A stretch of DNA of 33,354 bases from Acidobacteriota bacterium (GCA_030597375.1 JAUVRX010000007.1:1-33354); one strand, 5' to 3'; positions 23,199 to 32,380 are shown, counted from the stretch's first letter. A program made the numbers and translations. The notes: generated by a model not told the origin, from the letters alone.

Positions 23199-23321
23199 CT
23201 AGGATGGTCGTCTCCAGTCGGTCCCAGAGCTCGCTTCAGGCCGCTTTCAGCTTGTCGCAGCCGGGGGCCTGTGGTACGTTCAAATCCTGTGCACGGAGTG
23301 CACTCAATGGGAGGACGGATC

Positions 23322-24134
23322 ATGCTTAGGACCCGTTATGGCCTGCTGATCGCCGGCGTTCTGCTCGCACTCGTTGCTACTGGTTGTGGTGGTGGCGGGG
23401 TTTCGGAGCAGGAGTTGGCCAATGAAGCGGAATGGAACTGGCTACTAGAAACCCAGCAGGAGCTCAATGCCGATCGTCAGGAGCTCGCCGAGCTACGAGT
23501 GGCCGTGGTACAAGCGGCGGCCGAGGAGGCTACCGAAGAGGCGGTCGAGGAGGTCGAAGGTGAGGCCGCCGAGCCCGCCGACGACCCGGTGGCACGTCTT
23601 GCGGAGCTCGAAGAGACAGCGGCGGGCCTGACAGAGGAGTACACCGGGCGTCTGGTCGGTCTCCTGAATTCCGATCCCATGATCGAAGGGGAACAGCCCA
23701 CCGACAGGCAGTTGGCGCTGCTGGCGATGAAGAGCGACGAGGACATCATCCTCGCTCAGGAGTGGATCGACAAGGGTGGAGACTACAAACGAGCCATCGA
23801 GATCTACAACACCGCATTGGTGTTCGATCCAGACAATGCCAAGTTGAAGGCTGGTCTGGCCGAGGCGGCGGCCAACCGATATATGAGCGAAGAGCGGTTT
23901 TCGCAGGCGAAGAAGGGTATGACCGAGGTCGAAATTCGCCAACTGCTCGGTCAGGCGAACCTGCACAACGTCCGCAAGTACGAGGACAAGGGTGTGGTCG
24001 CCTGGTTCTACCCCACCAGTGAGAGTGGTGAGGCGGCGGCCGTCTGGTTCCAGCCTGAGAAGAAGACCGAAGTGATGAAGGTCTATCAGATCAAGTTCGA
24101 GGCGGTGAAGCCGGGTCAGAGTAACGAAGGATAG
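23322..24134 (+). CDS. Lipoprotein with coiled coil, TPR-like unit and BamE-like C-terminus
   Basis: 270 residues. The ATG at 23322 follows GGGAGG and yields a signal peptide with lipobox VATGC, followed by a glycine-rich tether. Residues about 30-105 are acidic coiled coil (ETQQELNADRQELAELR, then ATEEAVEEVEGEA). Residues about 140-205 contain a TPR-like pair (AQEWIDKGGDYKRAIEIYNTALVFDPDNAKL). The C-terminus (KKGMTEVEIRQLLGQ ... VVAWFYPTSE ... YQIKFEAV) has the GMTxxEVxxLLG start and beta-strand ending of SmpA/OmlA (BamE)-type domains. An envelope-assembly role is plausible but not shown. It precedes rpsU by about 150 bp. Confidence 0.7.
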   Translation: MLRTRYGLLIAGVLLALVATGCGGGGVSEQELANEAEWNWLLETQQELNADRQELAELRVAVVQAAAEEATEEAVEEVEGEAAEPADDPVARLAELEETAAGLTEEYTGRLVGLLNSDPMIEGEQPTDRQLALLAMKSDEDIILAQEWIDKGGDYKRAIEIYNTALVFDPDNAKLKAGLAEAAANRYMSEERFSQAKKGMTEVEIRQLLGQANLHNVRKYEDKGVVAWFYPTSESGEAAAVWFQPEKKTEVMKVYQIKFEAVKPGQSNEG

Positions 24135-24282
24135 GCTCACCAGGCCTGAGCTGGAGTCGGAGTCGGCAAGACCCGAGCTCCGGGGTCGATTGACAACAGC
24201 TATCCGGATGGGCGAGACTTCCGCCTCGCGGCGGCGGCCGCGTCCGATTGACGATTCGCAGAGAAGGTGAGGTGATTGAATA

Positions 24283-24492
24283 GTGCCGTTGGTCAGTGTG
24301 CGAGAGGACGAGAGCTTCGAGAGTGCCCTGCGCCGCTTCAAGCGCAAGTGTGAGAAGTCGGGGATCCTCACCGAGCTCAAGAAGAGGCAGCATTACGAGA
24401 AGCCTTCGGTCAAGCGCAAGCGTAAAGCCGTTCAGGCGCGCAAGAAGATGATGCGCAAAGTGGCTGAAGAGCGCCGGCTCGGCTTGAGCTGA
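24283..24492 (+). CDS. rpsU: 30S ribosomal protein S21
   Basis: 69 residues: [22 protein letters not shown], then [20 protein letters not shown] and a basic tail. The conserved block and length are diagnostic of S21, the small-subunit protein near the anti-Shine-Dalgarno region. The start is GTG at 24283. It is the first gene of the macromolecular-synthesis operon and is followed by a strong terminator before mutS2. That arrangement should give more S21 than downstream product, as in E. coli, where a terminator sits between rpsU and dnaG. Confidence 0.97.
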   Translation: MPLVSVREDESFESALRRFKRKCEKSGILTELKKRQHYEKPSVKRKRKAVQARKKMMRKVAEERRLGLS

Positions 24493-24520
24493 GCGGCTCT
24501 TCCAACTTCGCAAGACTCGA

Positions 24521-24553
24521 GAGCGGGGAGGGATCCCCGCTCTTTCTCTTTTT
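24521..24553 (+). terminator. Intrinsic terminator/attenuator between rpsU and mutS2
   Basis: Perfect 9-bp stem GAGCGGGGA-GGGA-TCCCCGCTC (24521-24542) followed by TTTCTCTTTTT. It lies 28 bp after the rpsU stop and 31 bp ahead of the mutS2 start, so readthrough must feed the downstream genes unless a separate promoter exists. Confidence 0.88.
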
Positions 24554-24584
24554 GTCGGAAGCTCGATAGTAGACTTTGGTGAGC

Positions 24585-26993
24585 ATGGACAACAGCACGT
24601 CGCGGGTGACCTCGGCGGTCTCTGAGACCGCACTCGAGCTGCCCGCTCTTCTGTCTCTAGCAGCAGAGCTGACGGTCACGGATGCGGGTCGCCTCCGTGT
24701 CGAGGGCCTGCGACCCTTTCGGCTGCAGGCCGAACTGGAGGGCCACAGGCAGCGACTATCCGAGGCGGCGGCGCTGCTCAATGACGGCAGGTTGGTGCAG
24801 GGCCTCGAAGAGCCGATCCTGCCGCTGCTGGAGAGCCTGGGACAGGGTGATGCCACTGTCTCCGGCCGACAGTTGGTACGCCTGGCCGAGGTGCTCGAGA
24901 GGACGCACGATGCGTGTCATCGGATCGCTACCCATGAATCCGAGTGTCCCGCCCTCGAAGATTTGAGGACGAGCCTGCCGGATACCGACCCGCTTCGCCG
25001 CCAGATCACCAAGACCCTGAATCAACGTGGAGGTGTGCGAGACGGTGCCACTCCCGCGTTGGCAGCGCTGCGCCGCCGATCACGTCGCATCAGGGATGGC
25101 CTTTACAAGAACCTCCAGGAGACCATTACCCAGCATGAGGAGCACCTGAGCGAGAAGACCGTATCCTTGAAGGATGGTCGCCTGATGCTCCTGGTCCACG
25201 CTGGATCCCGCGGTCGGCTCGAGGGGTTGGTGCACGGTCGATCCGGTACGGGGCAGAGCCTCTACTTCGAGCCGTTGAATGTCGTCGAGGCCAACAATGG
25301 CCTGCAGGAGACGCTGGAGGAAGAGGAGGCTGAGCGCCGCAGGATCCTGAAAGAGCTCGTGAATGAGGCTCGGGAGTCCCTGCCCGACCTGGAAGCCCAC
25401 GTCGAGTTCCTGGCCGAGCTCGACCTTCTGCAGAGCCTGGATCGATTCGCCGACCTATGTGTCGGCCGATTGGCTGAGATCTCCGAAAACCGATCACTGC
25501 GTCTCGTAGGCGCCAGGCATCCGCTGCTCGATCCCGGTCTGGCGGGGTTGAGGGAGGCAGCCCTGGGACAATCGGGTCACACGGAGCCCATCGTGCCACT
25601 GGACGTCGACCTCGACGAGAGCTGTCGCTTGTTGGTAGTCACCGGTCCCAACGCAGGTGGCAAGACCGTAGCTCTGAAGACTGTCGGGCTGCTGGCGGTA
25701 GCGCATCAGTGCGGGCTGCCGGTGCCTGTGGACAGTGGTACGCGATTTCCGTTTTTCTCCGCAGTGGTGGCCACCGTAGGCGACGAACAGGACCTGTTGA
25801 CCGATCGATCGACCTTCAGTGGTCGGCTGCTTCGATTGAAGGAGGCCTGGGAGCTGGCCGGCCCCGACAGCCTCGTCCTGCTCGACGAGCTGGGATCGGG
25901 AACCGATCCTGCAGAGGGTGCGGCCCTTGCCATCGCGCTGGTCGAGGAGCTCCTGGAAAAGGAATCTCTGGCGGTTCTCACGACCCATCTGTCACAGCTG
26001 GCTGCCATGGCGTTGGAGCGCCCGGGCGCCTCCTGCGCAGCCATGGAATTCGATTCGGAGACGGGTCGGCCGACCTACCACTTGCGTCCTGGGGCACCAG
26101 GTAGCAGCGAAGCGCTGGCGCTGGGTCGCAGACTGGGACTTCCCGCCGGCTGGCTCGAGCGAGCCGGGCAGCTCCTGGGGCCGGAGCATCGCAATCTGCA
26201 ACGACTTCTGCAGGAGGTCGAGGGTATCCGCAGGCAAGTGACGGAAGAGCGGACTCTCCAGGAGCGAAAGAGACTCGCTGTAGAGGCCGAGCTACAAGAG
26301 CTGTCGGATCACCGGGCGGCACTCGGGGAGGAGCGCCGCAAACTGGGCGCGAAGCTGAGAGAAGAACTGGATTCGTTCCGGCGAAAAGTCCGGGGTCGGC
26401 TAGAAGCCGAGCTCGAGACCATGCGGCAGCAGCTCGAAGCGGGCAGGAAGAAAGGGGTCACGGCGGCTTCTGTGGAGAGGCTCTTTCAGGAAGCACCGAT
26501 GGTCGCGCCGGAAGAACAAGTCATCGGAGAGCCGATCGCCGTCGGTGATGAAGTGCGACATTCGAGTCTCGGATGGGTGGGAACCTTGCGAGAGATCCGG
26601 GATACTAAGGCTGAGGTGATGGTGAGGGGTAAGCGATTCCGTTGTGAGCTGAAGGATCTGGGCCACGCCAGCGGTCCCGACACGGGCGCTGCTGAAGCAG
26701 CACCGTCCGTTCGCCTGTATCGTGAGGTAGAAGACGAAATGGAGCTCGACAAGGAGCTGAACCTCATAGGGCGGCGCGTGGAGCCGGCACTCGAAGAGTT
26801 GGACAGCTACCTGGATCGTGCTCTGCTGAGCCCCCACCGAGAAGTTCGAGTCGTCCATGGTTTCGGTACGGGCCGGTTGCGACGGGCGGTTCGTGAGTTT
26901 CTTCGGAATCACCCGGCGGTGTCGGCATCGAGACCTGGACGTGGCAATGAAGGGGGCGACGGAGCCACGGTGGTCACCCTGAGGAGTTCATAG
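24585..26993 (+). CDS. mutS2: MutS2 family protein (MutS-type ATPase with Smr domain)
   Basis: 802 residues from ATG 24585; in-frame TTG 24576 and GTG 24579 are alternatives. Domains in order are a helical core/clamp region (to about 320, without the MutS mismatch-recognition domain), an ATPase with Walker A TGPNAGGKT (Gly354 on), LLDELGSGTDPAEGAALA (Walker B) and LTTHLSQLAA, a long coiled-coil insertion (EERTLQERKRLAVEAEL), and a C-terminal Smr domain with VVHGFGTGRLRRAV (His758). MutS2 acts on branched DNA and, in Bacillus, on collided ribosomes. The usual Smr motif LDLRG reads LNLIG (726-729 NLIG), so nuclease activity may be altered. The stop TAG abuts the dnaG start. Confidence 0.94.
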   Translation: MDNSTSRVTSAVSETALELPALLSLAAELTVTDAGRLRVEGLRPFRLQAELEGHRQRLSEAAALLNDGRLVQGLEEPILPLLESLGQGDATVSGRQLVRLAEVLERTHDACHRIATHESECPALEDLRTSLPDTDPLRRQITKTLNQRGGVRDGATPALAALRRRSRRIRDGLYKNLQETITQHEEHLSEKTVSLKDGRLMLLVHAGSRGRLEGLVHGRSGTGQSLYFEPLNVVEANNGLQETLEEEEAERRRILKELVNEARESLPDLEAHVEFLAELDLLQSLDRFADLCVGRLAEISENRSLRLVGARHPLLDPGLAGLREAALGQSGHTEPIVPLDVDLDESCRLLVVTGPNAGGKTVALKTVGLLAVAHQCGLPVPVDSGTRFPFFSAVVATVGDEQDLLTDRSTFSGRLLRLKEAWELAGPDSLVLLDELGSGTDPAEGAALAIALVEELLEKESLAVLTTHLSQLAAMALERPGASCAAMEFDSETGRPTYHLRPGAPGSSEALALGRRLGLPAGWLERAGQLLGPEHRNLQRLLQEVEGIRRQVTEERTLQERKRLAVEAELQELSDHRAALGEERRKLGAKLREELDSFRRKVRGRLEAELETMRQQLEAGRKKGVTAASVERLFQEAPMVAPEEQVIGEPIAVGDEVRHSSLGWVGTLREIRDTKAEVMVRGKRFRCELKDLGHASGPDTGAAEAAPSVRLYREVEDEMELDKELNLIGRRVEPALEELDSYLDRALLSPHREVRVVHGFGTGRLRRAVREFLRNHPAVSASRPGRGNEGGDGATVVTLRSS

Positions 26994-28769
26994 ATGGCGT
27001 TGAGCAACATCCAACTCACGCCGCAGTTCGTTCAGGCTGTTCGGGACGTTGTGGATGTCGTCGATATTGCCGCCGAGCACACCCGTCTTCGCAAGAGCGG
27101 GCGGCGACAGACAGGCCGCTGTCCACTGCATCGGGAGAAGACTCCCTCGTTCAGTGTCGATCCGGAACAGGGGCTGTTCTATTGCTTCGGTTGCGGCCGT
27201 GGAGGTGACGCCATCAAGCTCCACATGCTGCTGAGTGGAGATGATTTTCCCGCTGCGATCGAGTCCCTGGCGCGCCGCTATGGGGTGCCCTTGCCGCCAC
27301 CGCGCCAACAGAGGGGTGGGCCTCGGGAGCCCGATCTGGAGCCGGCACTGGAGGCGGCGGCGCGGTTTTTCGTCGAGTCTCTCGAGCGCTCTCGAGAGAC
27401 CCAGGCCTACCTCGAAAAGCGCCGGATACCGCCGGAGCTGGTCGAGCGTTTCGGTGTCGGGTACGCTCCGGACGGTTGGACGAATCTCCTCGAGGCGCTG
27501 CATCCCCGAATCCCCCTGATCGATCTGAAAGCCGCAGGTCTCGTAGGCTTATCGCAGAAATCAGGTAAGCACTACGACCGCTTCCGTCAACGGCTGATGT
27601 TTCCGATCCGGGCGGCTTCGGGACGGCTCCTGGGGTTCGGAGGGCGCACCCTGGCCGACGATCCGGCGAAGTACATCAACAGTACTGAGACCGCTGCTTT
27701 CCGGAAGGGTCATGTTCTGTATGGAGTGGACCTTGCGAAGAGAGCCATTCGGGAGAGCAGCACGGCCCTGATGGTGGAGGGCTACTTCGATGTTGTGGGT
27801 GCGGTGGCCTCCGGGGTTGAAGCGACCGTGGCGACCATGGGGACGGCCCTTACCGAAGAGCAGACGCGTCTGCTGAGTCGCTTCTCGAGTGACGTGGTGG
27901 TGGGCTACGACGGGGACGAAGCGGGCGAGCAGGCTTTTCAACGAGCCCTGCCTCTGCTGTTGTCACAGGGCCTTACCGTGAGACGGGCGCGTTTCGGCAA
28001 GGATCAAGATCCGGACTCCCTGCGTACTTCGGCAGGGCCCGAGGCAGTCTTCGAGGCGGTGACCCAGGCGGAGGATGCGGTACTGATGGAGTTGGAGCGC
28101 CTGATTCCTCCCGCCGTCCACCAGGACCCTCGCCTGCAGGCCCGTGCCGGCAAGCAGGTGAGCGAGCTGCTGCTGTCCGTGCGTGACAGCATCCTGCGGT
28201 ACAGCTACAGTCGAAAGGCGGCGGATCGTCTCGGAGTGCCTGTCGAAATCCTGTTGCGGCGGCGGGTAGGGGGCAAGACGGACCCAGAGCCGGAACGACC
28301 CTCCCAGGAGTCGCAGACGGGACCCAAATTGGTGCGGAGCCTGGAGGAACAGGCTCTTCAGCTCCTCCTGGTCGGCGGCGAAGAGCTCCCCCCCCCCGGC
28401 GATCTGCCTGCCGCAGAGGTCTTCCTGATCCCAGAGTGTAGGAATATTTACAGGGCGTTTTGCGATCTATATAGAGGCGGAGGGGGGCGCCGGCCAGCGG
28501 CGAGAGAGGTTCTGGCCAGCGTACCCCTCGATAGCCAAGAAGTTGACCAAATGGCTCGCCTTCTGTTAGAAGGTTCGATCGCTGAAGAGGCGACGGGCTT
28601 GAGCGTGGCGTTGGGTCAATTGAACCGGCGCTGGTTGCAGCAATGTGTGCGGGCGCTCTCGAGCCAGATCTCCGAGGCCCAACGGGCCGGTGACGAAGGA
28701 CGTCTTCGGACCCTGCTAGAGGAGAAGACAGCTCTCAGTAGAGCTTTGCATGGCGGCCGGGAGGAATGA
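26994..28769 (+). CDS. dnaG: DNA primase
   Basis: 591 residues. The N-terminal CHC2 zinc finger has Cys43-x2-His46 ([11 protein letters not shown]) and Cys64-x2-Cys67 ([10 protein letters not shown]). The Toprim domain has EGYFD (Glu262-Asp266), MGTALTEEQ and YDGDEAG (from Tyr305), the metal-binding centre for RNA primer synthesis. After a variable linker (residues about 420-470) comes the C-terminal DnaB-interacting region. The ATG directly follows the mutS2 stop. A run of ten C residues at 28388-28397 encodes LPPPG in the linker. The 3' end reaches into the ribosome-binding region of rpoD. Confidence 0.96.
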   Translation: MALSNIQLTPQFVQAVRDVVDVVDIAAEHTRLRKSGRRQTGRCPLHREKTPSFSVDPEQGLFYCFGCGRGGDAIKLHMLLSGDDFPAAIESLARRYGVPLPPPRQQRGGPREPDLEPALEAAARFFVESLERSRETQAYLEKRRIPPELVERFGVGYAPDGWTNLLEALHPRIPLIDLKAAGLVGLSQKSGKHYDRFRQRLMFPIRAASGRLLGFGGRTLADDPAKYINSTETAAFRKGHVLYGVDLAKRAIRESSTALMVEGYFDVVGAVASGVEATVATMGTALTEEQTRLLSRFSSDVVVGYDGDEAGEQAFQRALPLLLSQGLTVRRARFGKDQDPDSLRTSAGPEAVFEAVTQAEDAVLMELERLIPPAVHQDPRLQARAGKQVSELLLSVRDSILRYSYSRKAADRLGVPVEILLRRRVGGKTDPEPERPSQESQTGPKLVRSLEEQALQLLLVGGEELPPPGDLPAAEVFLIPECRNIYRAFCDLYRGGGGRRPAAREVLASVPLDSQEVDQMARLLLEGSIAEEATGLSVALGQLNRRWLQQCVRALSSQISEAQRAGDEGRLRTLLEEKTALSRALHGGREE

Positions 28770-28773
28770 CATC

Positions 28774-30486
28774 TTGAGCACTTTGACCACTTCCGTTCCC
28801 GTCGAGGAGAAATTCCCGTCGGTGAGGCAGCTCACCGAACTGGGCAAGGAGAAGGGTTACCTACTCTACGACGAGATCTACGATCTTCTTCCTGACGAAA
28901 TCGTTTCTCTCCCAGATTCGCTGGACGCCATCTACCTTCGTTTCGGCGAGCTGGGAATCGACATCATCGACCGGCCCGATCGCTACCGAAACCGGGAGGA
29001 TCTGGATACCGGAGATTCGGCTTTCGTCAAGGCTGGCGAAGAAGTGCAGGAGTATGCGGTCACCGAGCAGGAGAAGACCAACGATCCGGTGCGCATGTAC
29101 CTGCGGGAGATGGGTACGGTGCCGCTGCTGGATCGCGACGGCGAGGTCGAGATCGCCCAGCGCATCGAACAGGGCGAGTGGACGATCTACGAATCTCTGT
29201 GTGGCAACCCGGTGGTACTGCGGGAGCTTCTGCGACTCAGCGAACTGGCCCAGCGCGACGATCGCGTCTTGATGCTGCTGACCACTAGTGACACCGACGA
29301 TGTGCTGGACTCCAAGGCGACCGATCGGATCAAGACCAATCTCAGGATCTTCAAGCGCATCGAAAAGAACGATCGGGCCATCGATACTCTGCAAAAGCGC
29401 CAGAAGCGCTTGAAGGGGGGTAGTCCGAAGTTCCAGGTGACCGAGCGCGAGATCGATCGATTGGTGGCGAAGATCGCCAAGGACATCCGCTCCATCGATT
29501 TCTCTCTCCAGACCCGCAACCAGTTGGTGGAGTTCCTGAAGGACCTCAATGCCCGATTCGTAGGTAATGAAAGGAATATCCGCCGGGCCAAGATCGCGCT
29601 CGACCGGGAGAAGAACAAACAACTCCAGTCGCTGCACCGGCGCCGTATCGACAAGTACCGCCGCAAGATCAAGGATCTGGAAGAGCGCTACGGCACGAGT
29701 CGCTCGGAGGTGTCGGCGACCATCAGCAAGATCAGGCAGGGTGAGGCACGCTGCGAGAGAGCCAAGGAGGAGTTGATCGTCGCCAACCTCCGACTGGTGG
29801 TCTCCATTGCCAAGAAGTACACGAACCGAGGTCTGCAGTTCCTGGATCTGATTCAGGAGGGCAATATCGGCCTCATGAAGGCAGTGGAGAAGTTCGAGTA
29901 TCGCCGCGGATACAAGTTCTCCACCTATGCCACCTGGTGGATTCGACAGGCGATCACTCGTGCGATCGCCGATCAGGCTCGCACCATCCGGATTCCGGTA
30001 CACATGATCGAAACGATCAACAAGCTGACGCGAACGAGCCGATCCCTGGTCCAGGAGTTGGGCCGGGAGCCTACAGCGGCCGAGATCGGCGCCAGGATGG
30101 ATCTATCGGCTTCCAAGGTGCGCAAGATCATGAAGATCGCCCAGGAGCCCATTTCCCTCGAGACCCCGATCGGCGAGGAAGAGGACTCACATCTCGGCGA
30201 TTTCATCGAAGACAAGAATGCCGCCTCTCCCGTGGACGCCGTGATTGGCAACAATCTGAAAGATTCAACTGGCGATGTGCTGACAAGCCTCACCCCGCGT
30301 GAGGAGTTGGTTCTCAGAATGCGCTTTGGCGTCGGCGATGGCTCGGAGCACACCCTGGAAGAAGTCGGGAGATCCTTCAACGTCACGCGCGAGAGGATTC
30401 GCCAGATCGAGTCGAAAGCCCTGCGCAAACTCCGTCATCCGAGCCGGGCGAGTCGGTTGAAGCCCTTTCTGGATGGCACCCATTGA
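28774..30486 (+). CDS. rpoD: RNA polymerase primary sigma factor (sigma-70)
   Basis: 570 residues from a TTG at 28774 that follows GGGAGGA (28759-28765) with suitable spacing, 4 bases after the dnaG stop. An in-frame ATG at 28750 would add MAAGRNDI and overlap dnaG, but has no Shine-Dalgarno. Region 1.1 is [20 protein letters not shown], region 1.2 is [29 protein letters not shown], followed by a non-conserved region with coiled coil. Regions 2.1-2.4 are [20 protein letters not shown]...[18 protein letters not shown], region 3 is [12 protein letters not shown], and region 4.2 is [20 protein letters not shown]. It recognises the -35/-10 promoters of housekeeping genes. It closes the rpsU-mutS2-dnaG-rpoD operon. 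Confidence 0.96.
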   Translation: MSTLTTSVPVEEKFPSVRQLTELGKEKGYLLYDEIYDLLPDEIVSLPDSLDAIYLRFGELGIDIIDRPDRYRNREDLDTGDSAFVKAGEEVQEYAVTEQEKTNDPVRMYLREMGTVPLLDRDGEVEIAQRIEQGEWTIYESLCGNPVVLRELLRLSELAQRDDRVLMLLTTSDTDDVLDSKATDRIKTNLRIFKRIEKNDRAIDTLQKRQKRLKGGSPKFQVTEREIDRLVAKIAKDIRSIDFSLQTRNQLVEFLKDLNARFVGNERNIRRAKIALDREKNKQLQSLHRRRIDKYRRKIKDLEERYGTSRSEVSATISKIRQGEARCERAKEELIVANLRLVVSIAKKYTNRGLQFLDLIQEGNIGLMKAVEKFEYRRGYKFSTYATWWIRQAITRAIADQARTIRIPVHMIETINKLTRTSRSLVQELGREPTAAEIGARMDLSASKVRKIMKIAQEPISLETPIGEEEDSHLGDFIEDKNAASPVDAVIGNNLKDSTGDVLTSLTPREELVLRMRFGVGDGSEHTLEEVGRSFNVTRERIRQIESKALRKLRHPSRASRLKPFLDGTH

Positions 30487-30516
30487 GGTGGCGGCATCAT
30501 TCGTACCAGGCGGCGA

Positions 30517-30545
30517 TTGACAAAGCGGACTTCGGTTCCTAACAT
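30517..30545 (+). promoter_or_regulatory. Putative sigma-70 promoter for tRNA-Asn
   Basis: TTGACA (30517-30522), 17 bases, then TAACAT (30540-30545; matches four -10 positions including first and last). The predicted start site is about 25 bp ahead of the tRNA. Confidence 0.6.
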
Positions 30546-30577
30546 CTCGCCTTTGGTGGCCCGAAGGGGCCTCATAT

Positions 30578-30652
30578 TCCTCGGTAGCTCAGCGGTAGAG
30601 CGGTCGGCTGTTAACCGACGGGTCGGGGGTTCGAATCCCTCCCGGGGAGCCA
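30578..30652 (+). tRNA. tRNA-Asn (GTT)
   Basis: 75 nt including an encoded CCA. The acceptor is TCCTCGG/CCGGGGA with one T-G pair and discriminator G. The D-arm is TAGCTCAGCGGTAGAGC, the anticodon loop is CTGTTAA on a GTCGG/CCGAC stem, and the T-arm is GGGGGTTCGAATCCCTC. Anticodon GTT reads Asn codons. Unlike the CAU tRNA of this window, its CCA end is genomically encoded. Confidence 0.95.
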
Positions 30653-30737
30653 TTCAAGATCGTGGCCGCCGGTATTGTCTCCGGCGGCCTTTCACTACGA
30701 AGTCGGTGAGCAGGTCGGGCTAGCTGAAACCCTCCCC

Positions 30738-31538
30738 ATGCCGGATACCGAAACGTTCGCTTCCGAGCCCCGTGACCTGGCTCTCCAACGCCTCATGGAA
30801 GAGGAGGGGGGGCGGATGTACGGTCTCGGGATGAAGCTCTGCGGCAATCGGGACGAAGCCGAGGACCTCGTGCAGGAGACCTTTCTGCAGGCCTTCCGAA
30901 AATGGGATCAGTTCAAAGGGCGCTCGGCGCCCGGCACCTGGCTCTACACCATCGCGGCCAGGATATGCCAGCGGCGAAGTCGACTTCGCTCTGGTGAGCC
31001 GGCGAGGGTCGAGTCTCTCTCCGAGTTACTGCCCTCGGGACAACCGATGATCGCCGAAATTCCAGCCCCTGGCGAGAGTCAACTCGATGAGCAACTGCGG
31101 CGAGAGACACAGGAAAGAGTCGAACGGGCTCTTACCAATCTGCCGATTCATCTGCGGCTGCCCCTGCTTCTGAAGGACATCACCGAGTTGTCCCTGTCGC
31201 AGATCGCCGACATCCTGGGTCTCAAGGAAGCGACGGTGAAGACCAGGGTACATCGGGGCCGGCTGGCCCTGCGCAAGGAGTTGGCCGAATCCCTTCCCCA
31301 GCGGCAGGCTCCGCCTCCAGACCATTCCCGGAAGGTCTGTCTGGATCTCTTGAGCGCCAAACAAGAGGCTCTCGATCGCGGCGTCGAGTTTCCGGTACCC
31401 CCTGACGAGCTCTGTTCACGCTGTCGTTCCCTGATGGCAACGCTCGATATGACCTTCGATGCCTGTCGACAGCTCGATCTCGCTCGGCTCCCAGAGTCCC
31501 TTCGCCAGTCGATCCTCGACCAGACATCGACGGGCTGA
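30738..31538 (+). CDS. ECF-type RNA polymerase sigma factor with cysteine-bearing C-terminal extension
   Basis: 266 residues from ATG 30738 (no good Shine-Dalgarno; the start is uncertain). Sigma region 2 is MYGLGMKLCGNRDEAEDLVQETFLQAFRKWDQFKGRSAPGTWLYTIA, and region 4 is LPLLLKDITELSLSQIADILGLKEATVKTRVHRGRLALRKEL. Beyond region 4, about 75 extra residues carry Cys201, Cys226-x2-Cys229 and Cys243 (VCLDLLSAKQEALDRG, DELCSRCRSLMATLD). This looks like the zinc-binding anti-sigma fold attached to the sigma factor itself. No separate anti-sigma gene follows. Redox or metal control of the sigma is inference. Confidence 0.85.
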   Translation: MPDTETFASEPRDLALQRLMEEEGGRMYGLGMKLCGNRDEAEDLVQETFLQAFRKWDQFKGRSAPGTWLYTIAARICQRRSRLRSGEPARVESLSELLPSGQPMIAEIPAPGESQLDEQLRRETQERVERALTNLPIHLRLPLLLKDITELSLSQIADILGLKEATVKTRVHRGRLALRKELAESLPQRQAPPPDHSRKVCLDLLSAKQEALDRGVEFPVPPDELCSRCRSLMATLDMTFDACRQLDLARLPESLRQSILDQTSTG

Positions 31539-31583
31539 CCGCCTCTTCCCTGGCAGCCCGAAGCACCCGTTCTATCTGAGATG

Positions 31584-31620
31584 CCACGGCAGGAATCGGC
31601 CTGTGGTAGTTTTTCCTTTT
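31584..31620 (+). terminator. Probable intrinsic terminator after the ECF sigma gene
   Basis: CCAC...AGG pairs with CCT...GTGG around AATCGG (31584-31606, with a 3-base GGC bulge), followed by TAGTTTTTCCTTTT. It lies 46 bp after the sigma stop and just ahead of the ribosome-binding site of the next gene. Confidence 0.5.
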
Positions 31621-31651
31621 CTTGAACGAGACAGATCGGAAAGGAGAAGGC

Positions 31652-32374
31652 ATGACCGAGAAGAAGGGTCTGAGCCCGTGGGCGTGGGTAGCCATCGGCT
31701 GCGGTGGCCTGTTGTTGGTGGCCATGATCGTGATGATGGTGGGTGGCATGTTCGTCGCAAAGAAGGTTGGCGACTTCGCTGAGGACTTTCAGGAGAACCC
31801 GGCGGCGGCTGCCGAGTTGCTGATCAAGATGAACCCTGATCTGGAACTGGTAGAGAGTGACCGGGAGGCAGGCACGATCACCATCCGCAGCAAAGAGGAT
31901 GGCGAAGTCATAACGGTCAACTACGACGACATCGAGCAAGGCAAGCTCAGCTTCGAGACCGACGAGGGAGAGGTGACGATCGGCGTGTCGGGAGACGCCG
32001 AGGAAGGTCTGCTGACGATGACCAGGGATGGCGAAGAGACCATGCGCATCGGCAGCGCCGACATGGACGACGTCCCCGACTGGGTGCCGCTACTCCCCGG
32101 CGCCAAGGCGACCGGCACTTATTCGGCATCGACAGCCGACGGTGTTAGCGGATCGTTCCAGCTCACTTCGGCAGACTCGGTTGATGATGTCCAGGCCTTC
32201 TACGTGGAGCAGCTCGAGGGCGATGGATGGAGCGTCCAGAAGACTGAGTTTTCGGGTCCCGATGGCAAGGGAGGTCAGGTCATTGCCTCCCGCGAGGCCC
32301 GAACCGTGATGGTCATCCTCTCCTCCACCGATGACGGGACGCAGGTCATGGTCAACTACGGCGGCGGTCAGTAG
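31652..32374 (+). CDS. One-pass membrane protein with extracytoplasmic beta-rich domains
   Basis: 240 residues. The ATG at 31652 is backed by AGGAGAAGG. A single hydrophobic helix (AWVAIGCGGLLLVAMIVMMV, residues about 10-33) precedes a hydrophilic domain rich in short beta strands (TITIRSKEDGEVITVNYDDI, KLSFETDEGEVTIGVSGD). The C-terminal part, WVPLLPGAKATGTYSAS ... DVQAFYVEQLEGDGWSVQKTEF ... VIASREARTVMVILSS, resembles a module seen in many exported proteins, in which a 'yPga' start is followed by a fold that compares polymer or ligand dose. I know no function. It lies downstream of the ECF sigma gene across a probable terminator. Confidence 0.65.
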   Translation: MTEKKGLSPWAWVAIGCGGLLLVAMIVMMVGGMFVAKKVGDFAEDFQENPAAAAELLIKMNPDLELVESDREAGTITIRSKEDGEVITVNYDDIEQGKLSFETDEGEVTIGVSGDAEEGLLTMTRDGEETMRIGSADMDDVPDWVPLLPGAKATGTYSASTADGVSGSFQLTSADSVDDVQAFYVEQLEGDGWSVQKTEFSGPDGKGGQVIASREARTVMVILSSTDDGTQVMVNYGGGQ

Positions 32375-32380
32375 GGGGTA

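Larger units (their letters stand above)
22901..23321. other. Intergenic region between divergent genes, carrying the MITE-like element
   Basis: 421 bp without a supported gene. It holds a promoter candidate for the leftward GAF-like gene, the 175-bp inverted-repeat element at 23024-23198, and the Shine-Dalgarno GGGAGG of the rightward lipoprotein gene. Apart from these I see no feature. Confidence 0.7.

Noticed and set aside
24190-24195. TTGACA upstream of rpsU as a promoter
   Set aside because: No acceptable -10 hexamer at 16-19 bases; the rpsU promoter remains unlocated.
28861-30003. 380-residue open frame antisense to rpoD
   Set aside because: Shadow of conserved sigma-70 codons; no independent motifs.
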